A DNA stretch of 64,000 nucleotides from contig CAWBUQ010000001.1 in assembly GCA_963791995.1 (NCBI GenBank), positions 558,001-622,000 of the forward strand, given 5' to 3'. Below, piece by piece: positions 52,564 to 60,736 of the stretch (its first letter is position 1; every line of letters starts with the position of its first letter). Position numbers and translations under genes: made by a program. The DNA comes from Bog-473 sp963791995 (GTDB lineage: Bacteria; Actinomycetota; Acidimicrobiia; Acidimicrobiales; RAAP-2). Under the pieces are notes generated by a model. The model did not search any database. It saw only the letters and a list, made by a program, of their open reading frames with translations, and was not told the DNA's origin.

Positions 52564-52593
52564 CTCAGCCCAGGTGGCGGATCACCCATGTAA
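52564..52593. repeat. Right inverted repeat of the two-recombinase element
   Basis: CTCAGCCCAGGT then GGCGGATCACCCATGTAA, the inverse of the left end with two bases fewer in the middle. Just inside it a second small palindrome CGGACTTACGTCCG occurs near 52532. Confidence 0.85.
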
Positions 52594-52788
52594 GTGCCGG
52601 ACTGGGGCAGCGCGACGTGGCCAAGATCGGGTTCCCACGGGCCCCCGATGCCGGCGGAGCACATGTTGGGGCGGGCCGGATCATGCCCCGATCCGCAACC
52701 CTCGGCCGTGCCGGGCGCGGAGAGGGTTCGGGCCACTGCGGGCTGGGGAAGGGAGCGCCAGACGCCGACGGTCAGGTCGTGGGTTTGC

Positions 52789-55299
52789 TCACCGGAGGGT
52801 GGCGCCGAACTCCTTCTCGACCGCCTGAATGCAGCGCGCCCGCAGCGCGCCGACCTCGTCATCGGTCAACGTGCGCTCGGGCGAGCAGAAGCGCAGGCGG
52901 TAGGCGAGGCTGCGCGCACCGTCGTCGATCCCGGTGCCCCGGTAGACGTCGAAGAGCGTGAGCGATTCGAGCAGGTCGCCCGCGGCGCTCCGCAACGCAT
53001 CGGCCACGGCGTCGGCCCGATGGGCATCCCCCACTACGAAGGCCAGGTCGATGTCCGAGGAGGGAAATCGACTGACTGCGCCCACCACCATGGCCCGTCG
53101 CGGCACGCGTGCCTCGTCGAAGAGGATCCCGAGGTCGACCTCGAGCCAGCCCACCCGTCGCGCCGGGCCGGACGTGGCCCCGAACGTGAACACCACGTCG
53201 GGTTCGATCTCACCGACCGAACCGAGCACGGAGACCACGCCCGACGCGTCGTGGGCCACCAGATGCGCGGAGCGCGTCGGGTGGAGGCCGGGGAGGGAAG
53301 CCGTTGCGCCCTCCCCCGGCGGCACCAGGCTGACGGTGTCGAGGTGCAACGCGTCCGCCAGCACGTGCCAGGCGGCCACCGCCGTGCGCGCATCGTCGTT
53401 CTCCTGGGCGAAGACAGCCGCCAGCAGCTCGCGCTCGCCGGGCAGCTCCGCCCGCTCCCTGCCACCGGCGCCGGCGCGCTCGACCACCCGGGGCGAGCCC
53501 TCGCCGGGGTGCGAGAAGACCACACCGACCTCGAAGAGGCGGATGTCTCCCTGTCGCCGGCTGGCGTTGTAGGACAATGCACCCAACAGTCCGGGCAGCA
53601 GGGATCGGCGAAGGAACGGCTTCTCCGCGTCGAGCGGATTGGACACGCGCACGGCCTCACCGCTCAGCCCCGCGTCATTGTGCGCGTCAGCGGAGACGAA
53701 GGTGTCGGTCCAGCCTTCCGAGGCGCCCAGTCCGACCAGCACGTCCTTGATGCTGCGCCGCGAGTGTTGCAACGAGGTCAGCCCGCCCGGCTGGGGCCAG
53801 GTCGGCACGCGCCGTGGCACGTGGGCGTACCCGAACGTGCGCGCCACCTCTTCGATGACGTCGTCGACGCCGTAGGGCTCGGCACGCACGTCCGGCCGGT
53901 TGGTCGGCACCAATACCGTGACGACCGAAGCGGACTCTTCGAGCACCGTGAATCCGATCGGCTCGAGCAGCCGTGCGATCTGCTCGGCTTCGAGCGCCAC
54001 GCCGATCTGGCGCTGCACCCGGGCGATCGGCACCGAGACGGTGAAGGGCTCGGGCACCTCCCCGCGCACGTCGAGCATGCCCTCGGCCACTCGTAGCGTG
54101 GGGACGCTCTCGCCCAGCAGCTGGCAGAAGCGTCGCACCGACGGTTCGATGACCCAGGGGTCGCACCCGCGCTCAAAGCGCGCCGAGGCCTCCGTCCGCA
54201 GACCGAGACGCTTGGAGGTCCGGGCGATGGCCATCGGGGTGAAGTAGGCCGCCTCGAGCAGGACCTCGGTGGTGGCCTCACCGATCTCCGACGAGGCGCC
54301 GCCCATGATGCCGCCGATGCCGACCGGCGTGCCCTCGGCGTCGCAGATGAGGCAGTCCTCGCCGGTGTCGCCGAGGCTCCGGCCCCGGACGCCGACGGTA
54401 CGCGTCGCCCCGTCGAGGGTCACCACGGTCTCGCCTTCTCGGGCGCGCCGGACCGACAGCCCGCGCCCGGGCAGCCGGGCCAGGTCGTAGGGGTGGGTCG
54501 GCTGGCCGAATTCGAGCATGACGTAGTTCGAGGCATCGACCACGTTGTTGATCGGCCGCATGCCGGCGAGCAGGAGCCGGCGGGCGATCCACTGCGGTGA
54601 GGGGCCGACCGTGACCCCCTCCACCACGCTCACGGTCAGCCGCGGGCAGAGCTCCGGCGATTCGACCGTCGCCGACGCCAGCGACGCCACGTCCGGCGCA
54701 CCGGGGCCGGGCTCGGGCGGCTCCGGCACGCTGAAGACCAGCCCCAATCGCCCGGCCAGGTCCCGGGCGATCCCCGTCATGCACCACGCGTCGGGACGGT
54801 TCCCCTCGACGGTGATGTCGAAGACGACGTCGTGCTCGAGACCCAGTGCGTCCATCAACGGCGTGCCCGGCTCGCCGGGCGCGTCGTCACCGAGGATCAG
54901 CAACCCCGCCCGGTCGTCGGAGAGCCCGAGCTCCTTGCCCGAGCACAGCATGCCGTTGGACATCACGCCACGCAGCGGACGGGCCTCGATCTCGAAGCCG
55001 CCGGGCAGGATGGCGCCGACGGGTGCCAGCGGGACCCGGTCGCCCTCTTCGAAGTTGTGCGCACCGCACACGATCTCGAGTGGTTCCGCGCCGGCGTCGA
55101 CCACGACGAGACGGATCTTGTCCGCTCCCTTGATCGGGCGGATCTCGAGAACCCGGCTGACCACGACGTCACCCAGACCCTCCCCCACGTGCTCCACCGC
55201 CTCGACGACGAGACCGAGGTCGTCGAGCGCGTCGCGGAGCGTCCCGACGTCGTCGGGGAACGGAGCGAAATCACGGAGCCAGCTCAGTGGTGCGCGCAC
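52789..55299 (-). CDS. pheT: Phenylalanine--tRNA ligase beta subunit
   Basis: Large subunit of tetrameric phenylalanyl-tRNA synthetase. Intact, 836 residues. Domains: MRAPLSWLRDF start, tRNA-binding (EMAP-like) region to about residue 150, B3/B4 editing domain (VEGNRPDAWCMTGIARDLAG, INNVVDASNYVMLEFGQPTHPYDL), B5 domain, catalytic-like core (RRSLLPGLLGALSYNASR) and the C-terminal anticodon-binding domain (RFPSSDIDLAFVV ... LTDDEVGALRARCIQAVEKEFGATLR). Begins 36 bases after pheS. Confidence 0.96.
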   Translation of the reverse strand: MRAPLSWLRDFAPFPDDVGTLRDALDDLGLVVEAVEHVGEGLGDVVVSRVLEIRPIKGADKIRLVVVDAGAEPLEIVCGAHNFEEGDRVPLAPVGAILPGGFEIEARPLRGVMSNGMLCSGKELGLSDDRAGLLILGDDAPGEPGTPLMDALGLEHDVVFDITVEGNRPDAWCMTGIARDLAGRLGLVFSVPEPPEPGPGAPDVASLASATVESPELCPRLTVSVVEGVTVGPSPQWIARRLLLAGMRPINNVVDASNYVMLEFGQPTHPYDLARLPGRGLSVRRAREGETVVTLDGATRTVGVRGRSLGDTGEDCLICDAEGTPVGIGGIMGGASSEIGEATTEVLLEAAYFTPMAIARTSKRLGLRTEASARFERGCDPWVIEPSVRRFCQLLGESVPTLRVAEGMLDVRGEVPEPFTVSVPIARVQRQIGVALEAEQIARLLEPIGFTVLEESASVVTVLVPTNRPDVRAEPYGVDDVIEEVARTFGYAHVPRRVPTWPQPGGLTSLQHSRRSIKDVLVGLGASEGWTDTFVSADAHNDAGLSGEAVRVSNPLDAEKPFLRRSLLPGLLGALSYNASRRQGDIRLFEVGVVFSHPGEGSPRVVERAGAGGRERAELPGERELLAAVFAQENDDARTAVAAWHVLADALHLDTVSLVPPGEGATASLPGLHPTRSAHLVAHDASGVVSVLGSVGEIEPDVVFTFGATSGPARRVGWLEVDLGILFDEARVPRRAMVVGAVSRFPSSDIDLAFVVGDAHRADAVADALRSAAGDLLESLTLFDVYRGTGIDDGARSLAYRLRFCSPERTLTDDEVGALRARCIQAVEKEFGATLR

Positions 55300-55335
55300 G
55301 ATGGTCGAGAAGAGTCCTTCGGGTGGGGGGCGAGG

Positions 55336-56409
55336 TCAGAACTGCGAGAGGAAGCGGATGTCGTTCTCCAAGAAGGAGCGCATGTCGGGCACGGCGTGGC
55401 GCATCTGCGCCAGGCGGTCCATGCCGAACCCGAACGCGAAGCCGGACCACTCGCCGGTGTCAATCCCGACGGCGGCGAAGACGGCAGGGTCGACCATGCC
55501 GCACCCGCCCAGCTCGATCCAGCCGGTGTGCGAGCACGTCCGGCACCCCTCGCCGAAGCAGATCGTGCAGGTGATCTCGAGTTCCGCCGACGGCTCGGTG
55601 AAGGGGAAGTAGGCCGGCCGCAGCCGCGACTGCATGCCGGCGCCGAAATACGCCTCGGTGAAGACCTGGATGGTGCCGGCGAGGTCGCCGAAGGTGATCC
55701 CGTGGTCGACGACCAGCCCCTCGATCTGGTTGAACACCGGGAGGTGCCGAGCGTCGGCGGTGTCGAGCCGGAAGCACTTGCCCGGCATCACGGCGTGAAT
55801 GGGCAGGGTGCCGTCGCGCACGGCGCGCTCCATCAGGTGGATCTGCACCGGGGAGGTGTGGGTGCGCAACAGCACCGTCTCGGGCTCGCCCACGTCGAGG
55901 TACATGGTGTCGTACATGCCGCGGGCGGGGTGCGCCGGCGGCATGTTGAGCGCCTCGAAGTTGTACCAGTCTGACTCGGCCTCGGGACCCTCGGCCACCG
56001 TGAAGCCCATACCGGTGAAGACGTCTTCGAGCTCGGCACGCGCCTGGGTCACCAGGTGGAGGTGGCCCCGCGACAGCGGGGAGAGCACCTGGGCCGGGAT
56101 CACCTCGGTCAGGTCCAGCCGGTCCGCTCGGAGCGCTGCGGCCCGTTCGGCCAGTACGAGCTCGGCGCGCCGTGCCGCCAGCAGCGTCTCGAGCCCGGTC
56201 CGCACCTCGTTGAGGCGGCGACCGGCCTCCTTGCGCGCCTCGGGGTCGAGTCCGCCCAGGGTGCGGTGCGCCCGGGTCAGTGCGGAGCGCTTGCCGAGAT
56301 ACTCGGTCTCCACCTCGGCCAGTGCCTCGGTCGAGTGCGCGCCCGCGATGGCCCGCTCGCCGTCGCCGGCGAGGGCCTCCACATCGAGTTCTACGTTGTC
56401 AGTCACCAT
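55336..56409 (-). CDS. pheS: Phenylalanine--tRNA ligase alpha subunit
   Basis: Catalytic subunit, class II synthetase. Motif 2: LLRTHTSPVQIHLME and FRLDTADARHLPVFNQIEGLVVD; motif 3: FGFGMDRLAQMRHAVPDMR. Contains CTICFGEGCRTCSHTGWIELGGCGM. The N-terminal coiled-coil arm is residues 1-85. The protein has 357 residues and is intact. ATG at 56409 overlaps the end of the upstream methyltransferase gene by 11 bases. Confidence 0.96.
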   Translation of the reverse strand: MVTDNVELDVEALAGDGERAIAGAHSTEALAEVETEYLGKRSALTRAHRTLGGLDPEARKEAGRRLNEVRTGLETLLAARRAELVLAERAAALRADRLDLTEVIPAQVLSPLSRGHLHLVTQARAELEDVFTGMGFTVAEGPEAESDWYNFEALNMPPAHPARGMYDTMYLDVGEPETVLLRTHTSPVQIHLMERAVRDGTLPIHAVMPGKCFRLDTADARHLPVFNQIEGLVVDHGITFGDLAGTIQVFTEAYFGAGMQSRLRPAYFPFTEPSAELEITCTICFGEGCRTCSHTGWIELGGCGMVDPAVFAAVGIDTGEWSGFAFGFGMDRLAQMRHAVPDMRSFLENDIRFLSQF

Positions 56410-57271
56410 GTCGTGTCGTGCCGCCACCCGAAATGCTACGTGGCCCGGGACCACCACCTCGGCGTTGCCGGAACGCCTCGAAGCAGACCACGGCGCATGC
56501 CACGCCCACGTTGAGGGACTCGGCCCGCCCCGCCATCGGAATGGCGAGCGCACCCGACAGCGTGGCGGCCAGCGCGGCGTCGAGGCCCGAGGATTCGTTG
56601 CCGAGGAACAACGCGGTCGGCACCGACCAGTCCACCGCGGCGTAGTCCTCGCCGTCCCGCACCATCGTCGCCAACGTCCGGAACCCGGCACCGGCCAGCT
56701 CGGCGCCCAGCGCGGCGGCGTCGGGCCGGACGGCGAAGGGAACGTGGAAGAGCGAGCCCGCCGATGCTCGGACGGTCTTGGGGTTGTAGGGATCGACCGA
56801 GTCGGCGGCGAATACGACGGCCGTCGATCCCGAGGCGTCGGCCCCCCGCAGCACGGTGCCGGCGTTGCCCGGATCTCGGACGTCGACCAGGACGACGACC
56901 AGCGAACCCGGCGTCGCCATCGGCGACCAGGCGTCGGGCCCCTCCGCCACCTCGTCGAGCAGGGGGACGACCGCCACGACCGGTTGGGGCGTCACGGTGT
57001 CGGCCACGCGTTCGAGCACGCCCGGCCCGAGTGCGAAGACCCGCGCCCCTGCTTCGGTCGCACGCCGGGAGACCTCCTGCGTGGCCCGGTCGTTGTCGCC
57101 CTCGGGGGCGACGTAGACGGACTCGACCGGCGCTCCGGCGTCGAGTGCGCAGCGGATGAGCTCGGCTCCCTCAGCGGCGAAGGCGCGCTCGGTCCAGCGC
57201 GTCGAACGCTTCTGGAGCAGCCCGCGCAGCCGGCGGACCCGCCGGTGCGTGAAGCCCAGCCGCTGGGTCAG
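56399..57271 (-). CDS. TrmH/SpoU-family RNA 2'-O-methyltransferase
   Basis: SPOUT methyltransferase acting on rRNA or tRNA. N-terminal substrate-binding part: RRLRGLLQKRSTRWTERAFAAEGAELI. SPOUT motifs: VVLVDVRDPGNAGTVLRGADASG, LFLGNESSGL, IPMAGRAESLNVGVACAVVCFEAFR. No ATG or GTG is found at the proper position; the frame enters from rplT, and a CTG (57271) overlapping the rplT TGA is the nearest possible start. A missed base near the start is equally likely. Typical of the position between rplT and pheS in actinobacteria. Confidence 0.82.
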   Translation of the reverse strand: MTQRLGFTHRRVRRLRGLLQKRSTRWTERAFAAEGAELIRCALDAGAPVESVYVAPEGDNDRATQEVSRRATEAGARVFALGPGVLERVADTVTPQPVVAVVPLLDEVAEGPDAWSPMATPGSLVVVLVDVRDPGNAGTVLRGADASGSTAVVFAADSVDPYNPKTVRASAGSLFHVPFAVRPDAAALGAELAGAGFRTLATMVRDGEDYAAVDWSVPTALFLGNESSGLDAALAATLSGALAIPMAGRAESLNVGVACAVVCFEAFRQRRGGGPGPRSISGGGTTRHGD

Positions 57272-57678
57272 GAAGCGACCTCGGCGACGGCCCCTGCCGA
57301 TGCCTTTTCGGCACTGGGTGCGGCGGCCAGGGCGCCCTGTGCCGTCTCGACGAGTGCGGCAAAAGCCGCGGGGTCGCTCACGGCCAGGTCGGCCAGGACC
57401 TTGCGGTCGACTTCCACGCCGGCCAGGTGCAAGCCGTTGATCAGCCGGCTGTAACTCATGCCGTGCTGACGGGCCCCGGCGTTGATCCGCTGGATCCACA
57501 GTTTGCGGAAGTCGCCCTTGCGGGCCCTGCGGTCCCGGAAGGCGTACTGCATGGAGTGCATGAGCTGCTCGTTGGCCGCCCGGTAGGAACGGCTCTTGTT
57601 CCCGTAGTACCCCTTCGCCTGCTCGAGGACAGCGCGATGGTGCTTGCGGCCGTGGACGGACCGCTTCACTCTGGCCAT
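57268..57678 (-). CDS. rplT: 50S ribosomal protein L20
   Basis: MARVKRSVHGRKHHRAVLEQ and AKGYYGNKSRSYRAANEQL, then GDFRKLWIQRINAGAR; all diagnostic. 136 residues; the last 15, alanine-rich, exceed the usual length slightly. Binds 23S rRNA early in assembly. Third gene of the infC-rpmI-rplT operon, 78 bases after rpmI. Confidence 0.97.
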   Translation of the reverse strand: MARVKRSVHGRKHHRAVLEQAKGYYGNKSRSYRAANEQLMHSMQYAFRDRRARKGDFRKLWIQRINAGARQHGMSYSRLINGLHLAGVEVDRKVLADLAVSDPAAFAALVETAQGALAAAPSAEKASAGAVAEVAS

Positions 57679-57756
57679 GGGGGTGCTCCTCTCTTGGGGA
57701 TCGATCGGTTCGTGGGGTGTAAGGACGGCGCGCCGAAGGCCGCGCCGGGGACGCGC

Positions 57757-57951
57757 TCAGATGCCGAGCATCCTCCGCGTCGCCTTCTGGTCCGCCTTGG
57801 CGACGTCGGACTCGCGCCCGAGGCGGCGCGTGCGCACGCTGGTCTTCTTCTCCAGCAGGTGCGAGCGGAACGCCTTGCGCCGGCGCAGCCGTCCGCTGCC
57901 CGTCACCTTGATCCGCTTGGCGGCACCCCGGTCTGTCTTCATCTTCGGCAT
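57757..57951 (-). CDS. rpmI: 50S ribosomal protein L35
   Basis: MPKMKTDRGAAKRIKVTGSG and the basic RRRKAFRSHLLEKKTSVRTRRL. 64 residues, as usual. Begins four bases after infC. Confidence 0.96.
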   Translation of the reverse strand: MPKMKTDRGAAKRIKVTGSGRLRRRKAFRSHLLEKKTSVRTRRLGRESDVAKADQKATRRMLGI

Positions 57952-57955
57952 TACG

Positions 57956-58711
57956 TCATCCCTCTTCGGCTGATGCGGGTACTTCGCTCGCATCGCTGAC
58001 CCCACTGGCCCCGTTCGCACCGTTCCCGCTCGCCGCCGGAGGGCTCGCTGACTTCTCGGCTGCCGGCGCCTGACCGTTCGCGTCGCTCCCCGCTGCGGGA
58101 CTGGCGCCGCTCCCGGCACCCTCCGCTCCCGCAGCGCCCTTGTCGGCACGCTGCTGGTTCGAGGCTCTCGACTGGGCGGCCTGGCGGGCCCGCTTGTCGG
58201 GGGCGAGCACCATGATCATGTTGCGGTTGTCGAGCTTGGGCTCGGCCTCCACCTTGGCCACGCCCTCCATCTGCTCGGCGATGCGGTCGAGGATCCGTTT
58301 GCCGTGCTCGGGGTGGTACACCTCGCGGCCTCGGAACATGATCGTGATCTTGACCTTGTGACCCTCGTTCAGGAACTTGGCCACCTGCCGGGTCTTGGTG
58401 TCGAAGTCGCCGGGCCCGATCTTGGGCCGGTACTTCATCTCCTTGATCCCGACGTGGACCGCCTTGCGCCGGCTCTCCTTGGCCCGCTGGGCCTCGTCGA
58501 ACTTGAACTTGCCGAAGTCCATGATCCGGCACACGGGCGGGTTGGCCATGGGAGCCACTTCGACGAGATCGAGGTCGAGTTCCTTGGCGATCGCCAGGGC
58601 CTCGGGCAGCGGCTTGATGCCTAATTGCACACCGTCTGGGTCCACGAGCCGGACTTCACGGGCACGGATTCGGTCGTTGATCCGATGCTCTGTTGTGGTT
58701 TCAGCGACGAT
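57956..58711 (-). CDS. infC: Translation initiation factor IF-3, apparent ATC start
   Basis: IF-3 binds the 30S subunit and checks the start codon. N-domain: HRINDRIRAREVRLVDPDG with LGIKPLPEALAIA and DLVEVAPMANPPVCRIMDFGKFK. C-domain: EMKYRPKIGPGDFDTKTRQVAKFL and KITIMFRGREVYHPEHGKRIL. An unusual 60-residue Ala/Gly/Ser-rich C-terminal tail follows. The frame is closed by TGA just upstream, and the only start that keeps INDRIR is ATC at 58711, preceded by GAGAGGTG at 58728-58721. The first ATG/GTG (GTG at 58645) would remove the conserved N-domain. Confidence 0.93.
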   Translation of the reverse strand: MVAETTTEHRINDRIRAREVRLVDPDGVQLGIKPLPEALAIAKELDLDLVEVAPMANPPVCRIMDFGKFKFDEAQRAKESRRKAVHVGIKEMKYRPKIGPGDFDTKTRQVAKFLNEGHKVKITIMFRGREVYHPEHGKRILDRIAEQMEGVAKVEAEPKLDNRNMIMVLAPDKRARQAAQSRASNQQRADKGAAGAEGAGSGASPAAGSDANGQAPAAEKSASPPAASGNGANGASGVSDASEVPASAEEG

Positions 58712-58728
58712 GCGTCATCACACCTCTC
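58709..58728 (-). promoter_or_regulatory. infC translation start region with non-standard ATC codon
   Basis: Shine-Dalgarno GAGAGGTG (58728-58721), then GTGATGACGC, then ATC (58711-58709). The E. coli infC AUU start allows IF-3 to limit its own synthesis; ATC would act the same way (inference). Confidence 0.75.
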
Positions 58729-58913
58729 ACTCGGGCTCGCGGTCCTTCCGCAAGCCAATCGGTGGAGCGGAGCCGACCAGCGGGCAGAGCCCGCGCCCGA
58801 GGGGCGATCGACCTGGCGCACCGTGCAACCTGCAACCGCAGGGGGGTGGCAAGGTGGAGGCCGCTCAGTGGGGGCCCCGCTTCCATGTAGTCAAGACTGC
58901 CTACAGTAGCAGC

Positions 58914-59366
58914 GTGAGCAGCCTCTGGACACCGTCGGGTGAGCATTTTCCCAAGGAGGAGGGCGACGACGCCGCCTCTTCGCCTTTCGACTCCCCGGGC
59001 GACACCGACCTCATGGGACCGGCAGACGCCCAGGCACAGGCCGAGGCGGCGGCGGAGGTCGACGCCATGCGGGCCCAGCTGGCCAACACGCCGGCCGAGC
59101 TGGTGGTGGCCAACCATTGCTACGGCCTTTTCGAACTGGCCGCCATCTACCTCTCGCAGACCCCGCCCAAGCTCTTCGAGGCCCGCCTGGCCATCGACGG
59201 CCTCGGGTTCTTGCTCGATGGCCTGCGCGGGCGCCTCGGCGAGGCCGAACCTGCGCTCCTCGAGTCGCTGTCCCAGCTGCGGCTGGCCTACGTGAGCCTG
59301 GAAGGCGCCGAGCGCTCCACCGAAGAGAGCCAACGCCGCAGAGACCCCGGCCCCCCGGGGAACTAG
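58914..59366 (+). CDS. DUF1844 family protein
   Basis: 150-residue protein. The helical segment PAELVVANHCYGLFELAAIYLS followed by KLFEARLAIDGLGFLLDGLRGRLGEAE is typical of DUF1844. Function unknown. GTG at 58914 follows a TACAGT box by six bases, so the message is probably leaderless, as for argC. It is divergent from infC and convergent with the SRPBCC gene, overlapping its stop by four bases. Confidence 0.72.
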   Translation: MSSLWTPSGEHFPKEEGDDAASSPFDSPGDTDLMGPADAQAQAEAAAEVDAMRAQLANTPAELVVANHCYGLFELAAIYLSQTPPKLFEARLAIDGLGFLLDGLRGRLGEAEPALLESLSQLRLAYVSLEGAERSTEESQRRRDPGPPGN

Positions 59367-59819
59367 GACGCCCTCGGCTGGCGCGAGCGGGAGGCCGCGA
59401 CCGCCAGCCCCTCGACCGTCTCGCCGATGAAAGCGCCCAGCTGGCGGCGGTAGAGCCCCCCGCTGCCCGGCACCTTGGCCCGGAAGGTGGATCGCCAGTT
59501 GATCGTGGTGCCACCGGCCTCGGAGGGCGCCAGGGTCACGACCGCTTTGTAATCCGCCAACGCCAGACCCGCCTCGAGCACGTAGGAGAACCGCTGGCCG
59601 GGGACGCGCTCGACCACACGCTCGCGGGACCGATGGCGCCCCGTCGTGAACAGGCGGACCGCACCGAGGCCCTCGGGCGTTCCGTCGCCCGGCTCGAGGA
59701 GCTCGAAGGAGCCAATGGGCGACCATTCGGGCCAGGTCGACCCGTCGGCGAGCAGTGCATAGACCGCGTCGGGGCTCCCACTCGTCGTCTTCGTCCGGTC
59801 GATCACCTGCAGTGCCATG
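59363..59819 (-). CDS. SRPBCC family protein
   Basis: 152-residue START-like protein: ALQVIDRTKTTSGSPDAVYALLADGSTWPEWSPIGSF is the standard opening with the WPxW motif, followed by GLGAVRLFTTGRHRSRERVVER and TTINWRSTFRAKVPGSG. Ligand unknown. Divergent from the TetR gene across 56 bp that include the palindrome, so it is a likely target of that repressor. Confidence 0.75.
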
Positions 59820-59860
59820 GCCTCTCCTCTTCGCTGCCTCCCTCGCTGCGCTGCACTGAA

Positions 59861-59876
59861 TGTACCATTTGGTACA
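59861..59876. promoter_or_regulatory. Perfect palindrome, likely TetR operator
   Basis: TGTACC-ATTT-GGTACA, a perfect inverted repeat in the 56-bp gap between the divergent SRPBCC and TetR genes; its last base is the A of the TetR ATG. Confidence 0.75.
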
Positions 59877-60537
59877 TGGACGATCCCAATTCGACCCCCG
59901 GCGCCCGGCAGCGGCTGCTCGACTCGGTCGTCGCCTACTTCACCGCCGAGGGGCTGACCGACCAGAGCCTGCGCCGCATCGCCGAAGCCACCGGGACGAG
60001 CCACCGCATGCTCCTGTACCACTTCGGCTCCAGGGAGGGACTGGTCCTCGCCGTGGTGCGCGCGCGGTCGAGGCCCGCACCCGGGCGGTGCTCGCCTCCG
60101 TCGGCTCGGACGCTGCTGCCGCGGGGGACGCCACGACCGACCGGGTGGTCCGCGACATGTGGGCCTACGTCGCCGACCCCGGGCTGGCCGGTGTCGAGCG
60201 CCTCTTCTTCGCGCTCTACGCGCGGGCGCTACAGGGCGACCCCGCGGCGCGACCCCTCCTCGAGGGTGACGTCGAGACTTGGGTCGCGGCCAACGCGGCC
60301 CTCTCGGACGCGCTCGGTGTGCCCGCCGAGGTCGCACGACCCCACGCCCGTCTGGGTCTCGCCGTCGTGCGCGGGCTCCTGCTCGATCTGTTGGCGACCG
60401 GGGACCGTGCCGGCGTCGACGCCGCGCTCGAGGTCTTCGCCCGCGGCTACGCCGGCCGGTGGTGGGAGGCTCAGCCCGCGGCCAGTGCTGCCGATGCCTC
60501 CAGCGCGTCGAGCGCGACCAGCGAGCGGGCCTCATAG
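59876..60537 (+). CDS. TetR-family transcriptional regulator, frameshifted
   Basis: N-terminal HTH: RQRLLDSVVAYFTAEGLTDQSLRRIAEATGTSHRMLLYHFGSREGLVLAVV, the TetR signature. The ligand-binding half is in another frame after about 60065: RVVRDMWAYVADPGLAGVERLFFALYARAL and RPHARLGLAVVRGLLLDLL. About 220 residues. ATG at 59876 lies at the edge of the palindrome, so the gene is probably self-repressed. The 3' end overlaps the convergent cold-shock-domain gene by 67 bases. Confidence 0.82.
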
Positions 60538-60735
60538 AGACCGCGGTGCCCCGGCGCCACGGTGAAGACCACCGCCGACGCCCTCGTCGATCCGGCGCGT
60601 CCCGTCCGCGATCGCGGTGGCGTGGAAGCCGTAGGTCACGCCGCCCGACGCCGTCACGGTGCCGAGACCGCGTCGGGCGTCGAAGGCGCTGACGCGCCCG
60701 AGGCGGGGCTCGGCGGCTGCTGCGGGGGCAGCCAT
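60471..60735 (-). CDS. Small cold-shock-domain-like protein, frameshifted
   Basis: The segment RLGRVSAFDARRGLGTVTASGGVTYGFHATAI resembles the first strands of a cold-shock (OB) domain (G-x-V-x-x-F-D...G-x-G-x-V-x...F-H). A frame change near 60590 gives SAVVFTVAPGHRGLYEARSL, the expected last strands. ATG at 60735 is one base after the hisG stop, so the two are translated from one message. About 87 residues. RNP motifs are not canonical; RNA binding is inferred. Confidence 0.6.
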
Positions 60736-60736
60736 G

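Larger units (their letters stand above)
50158..52593 (-). mobile_element. Two-recombinase mobile element with long inverted ends (RIT-like)
   Basis: 2,436 bp. Left end TTACATGGGTGATCCGC (50158) and the same sequence inverted at the right (52577-52593). The match continues inward after a 2-3-base offset with ACCTGGGCTGAG on both sides, about 29 matches in 32. Between the ends lie only two overlapping tyrosine-recombinase genes. Recombinase-in-trio elements have three; here I see two. Confidence 0.75.
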
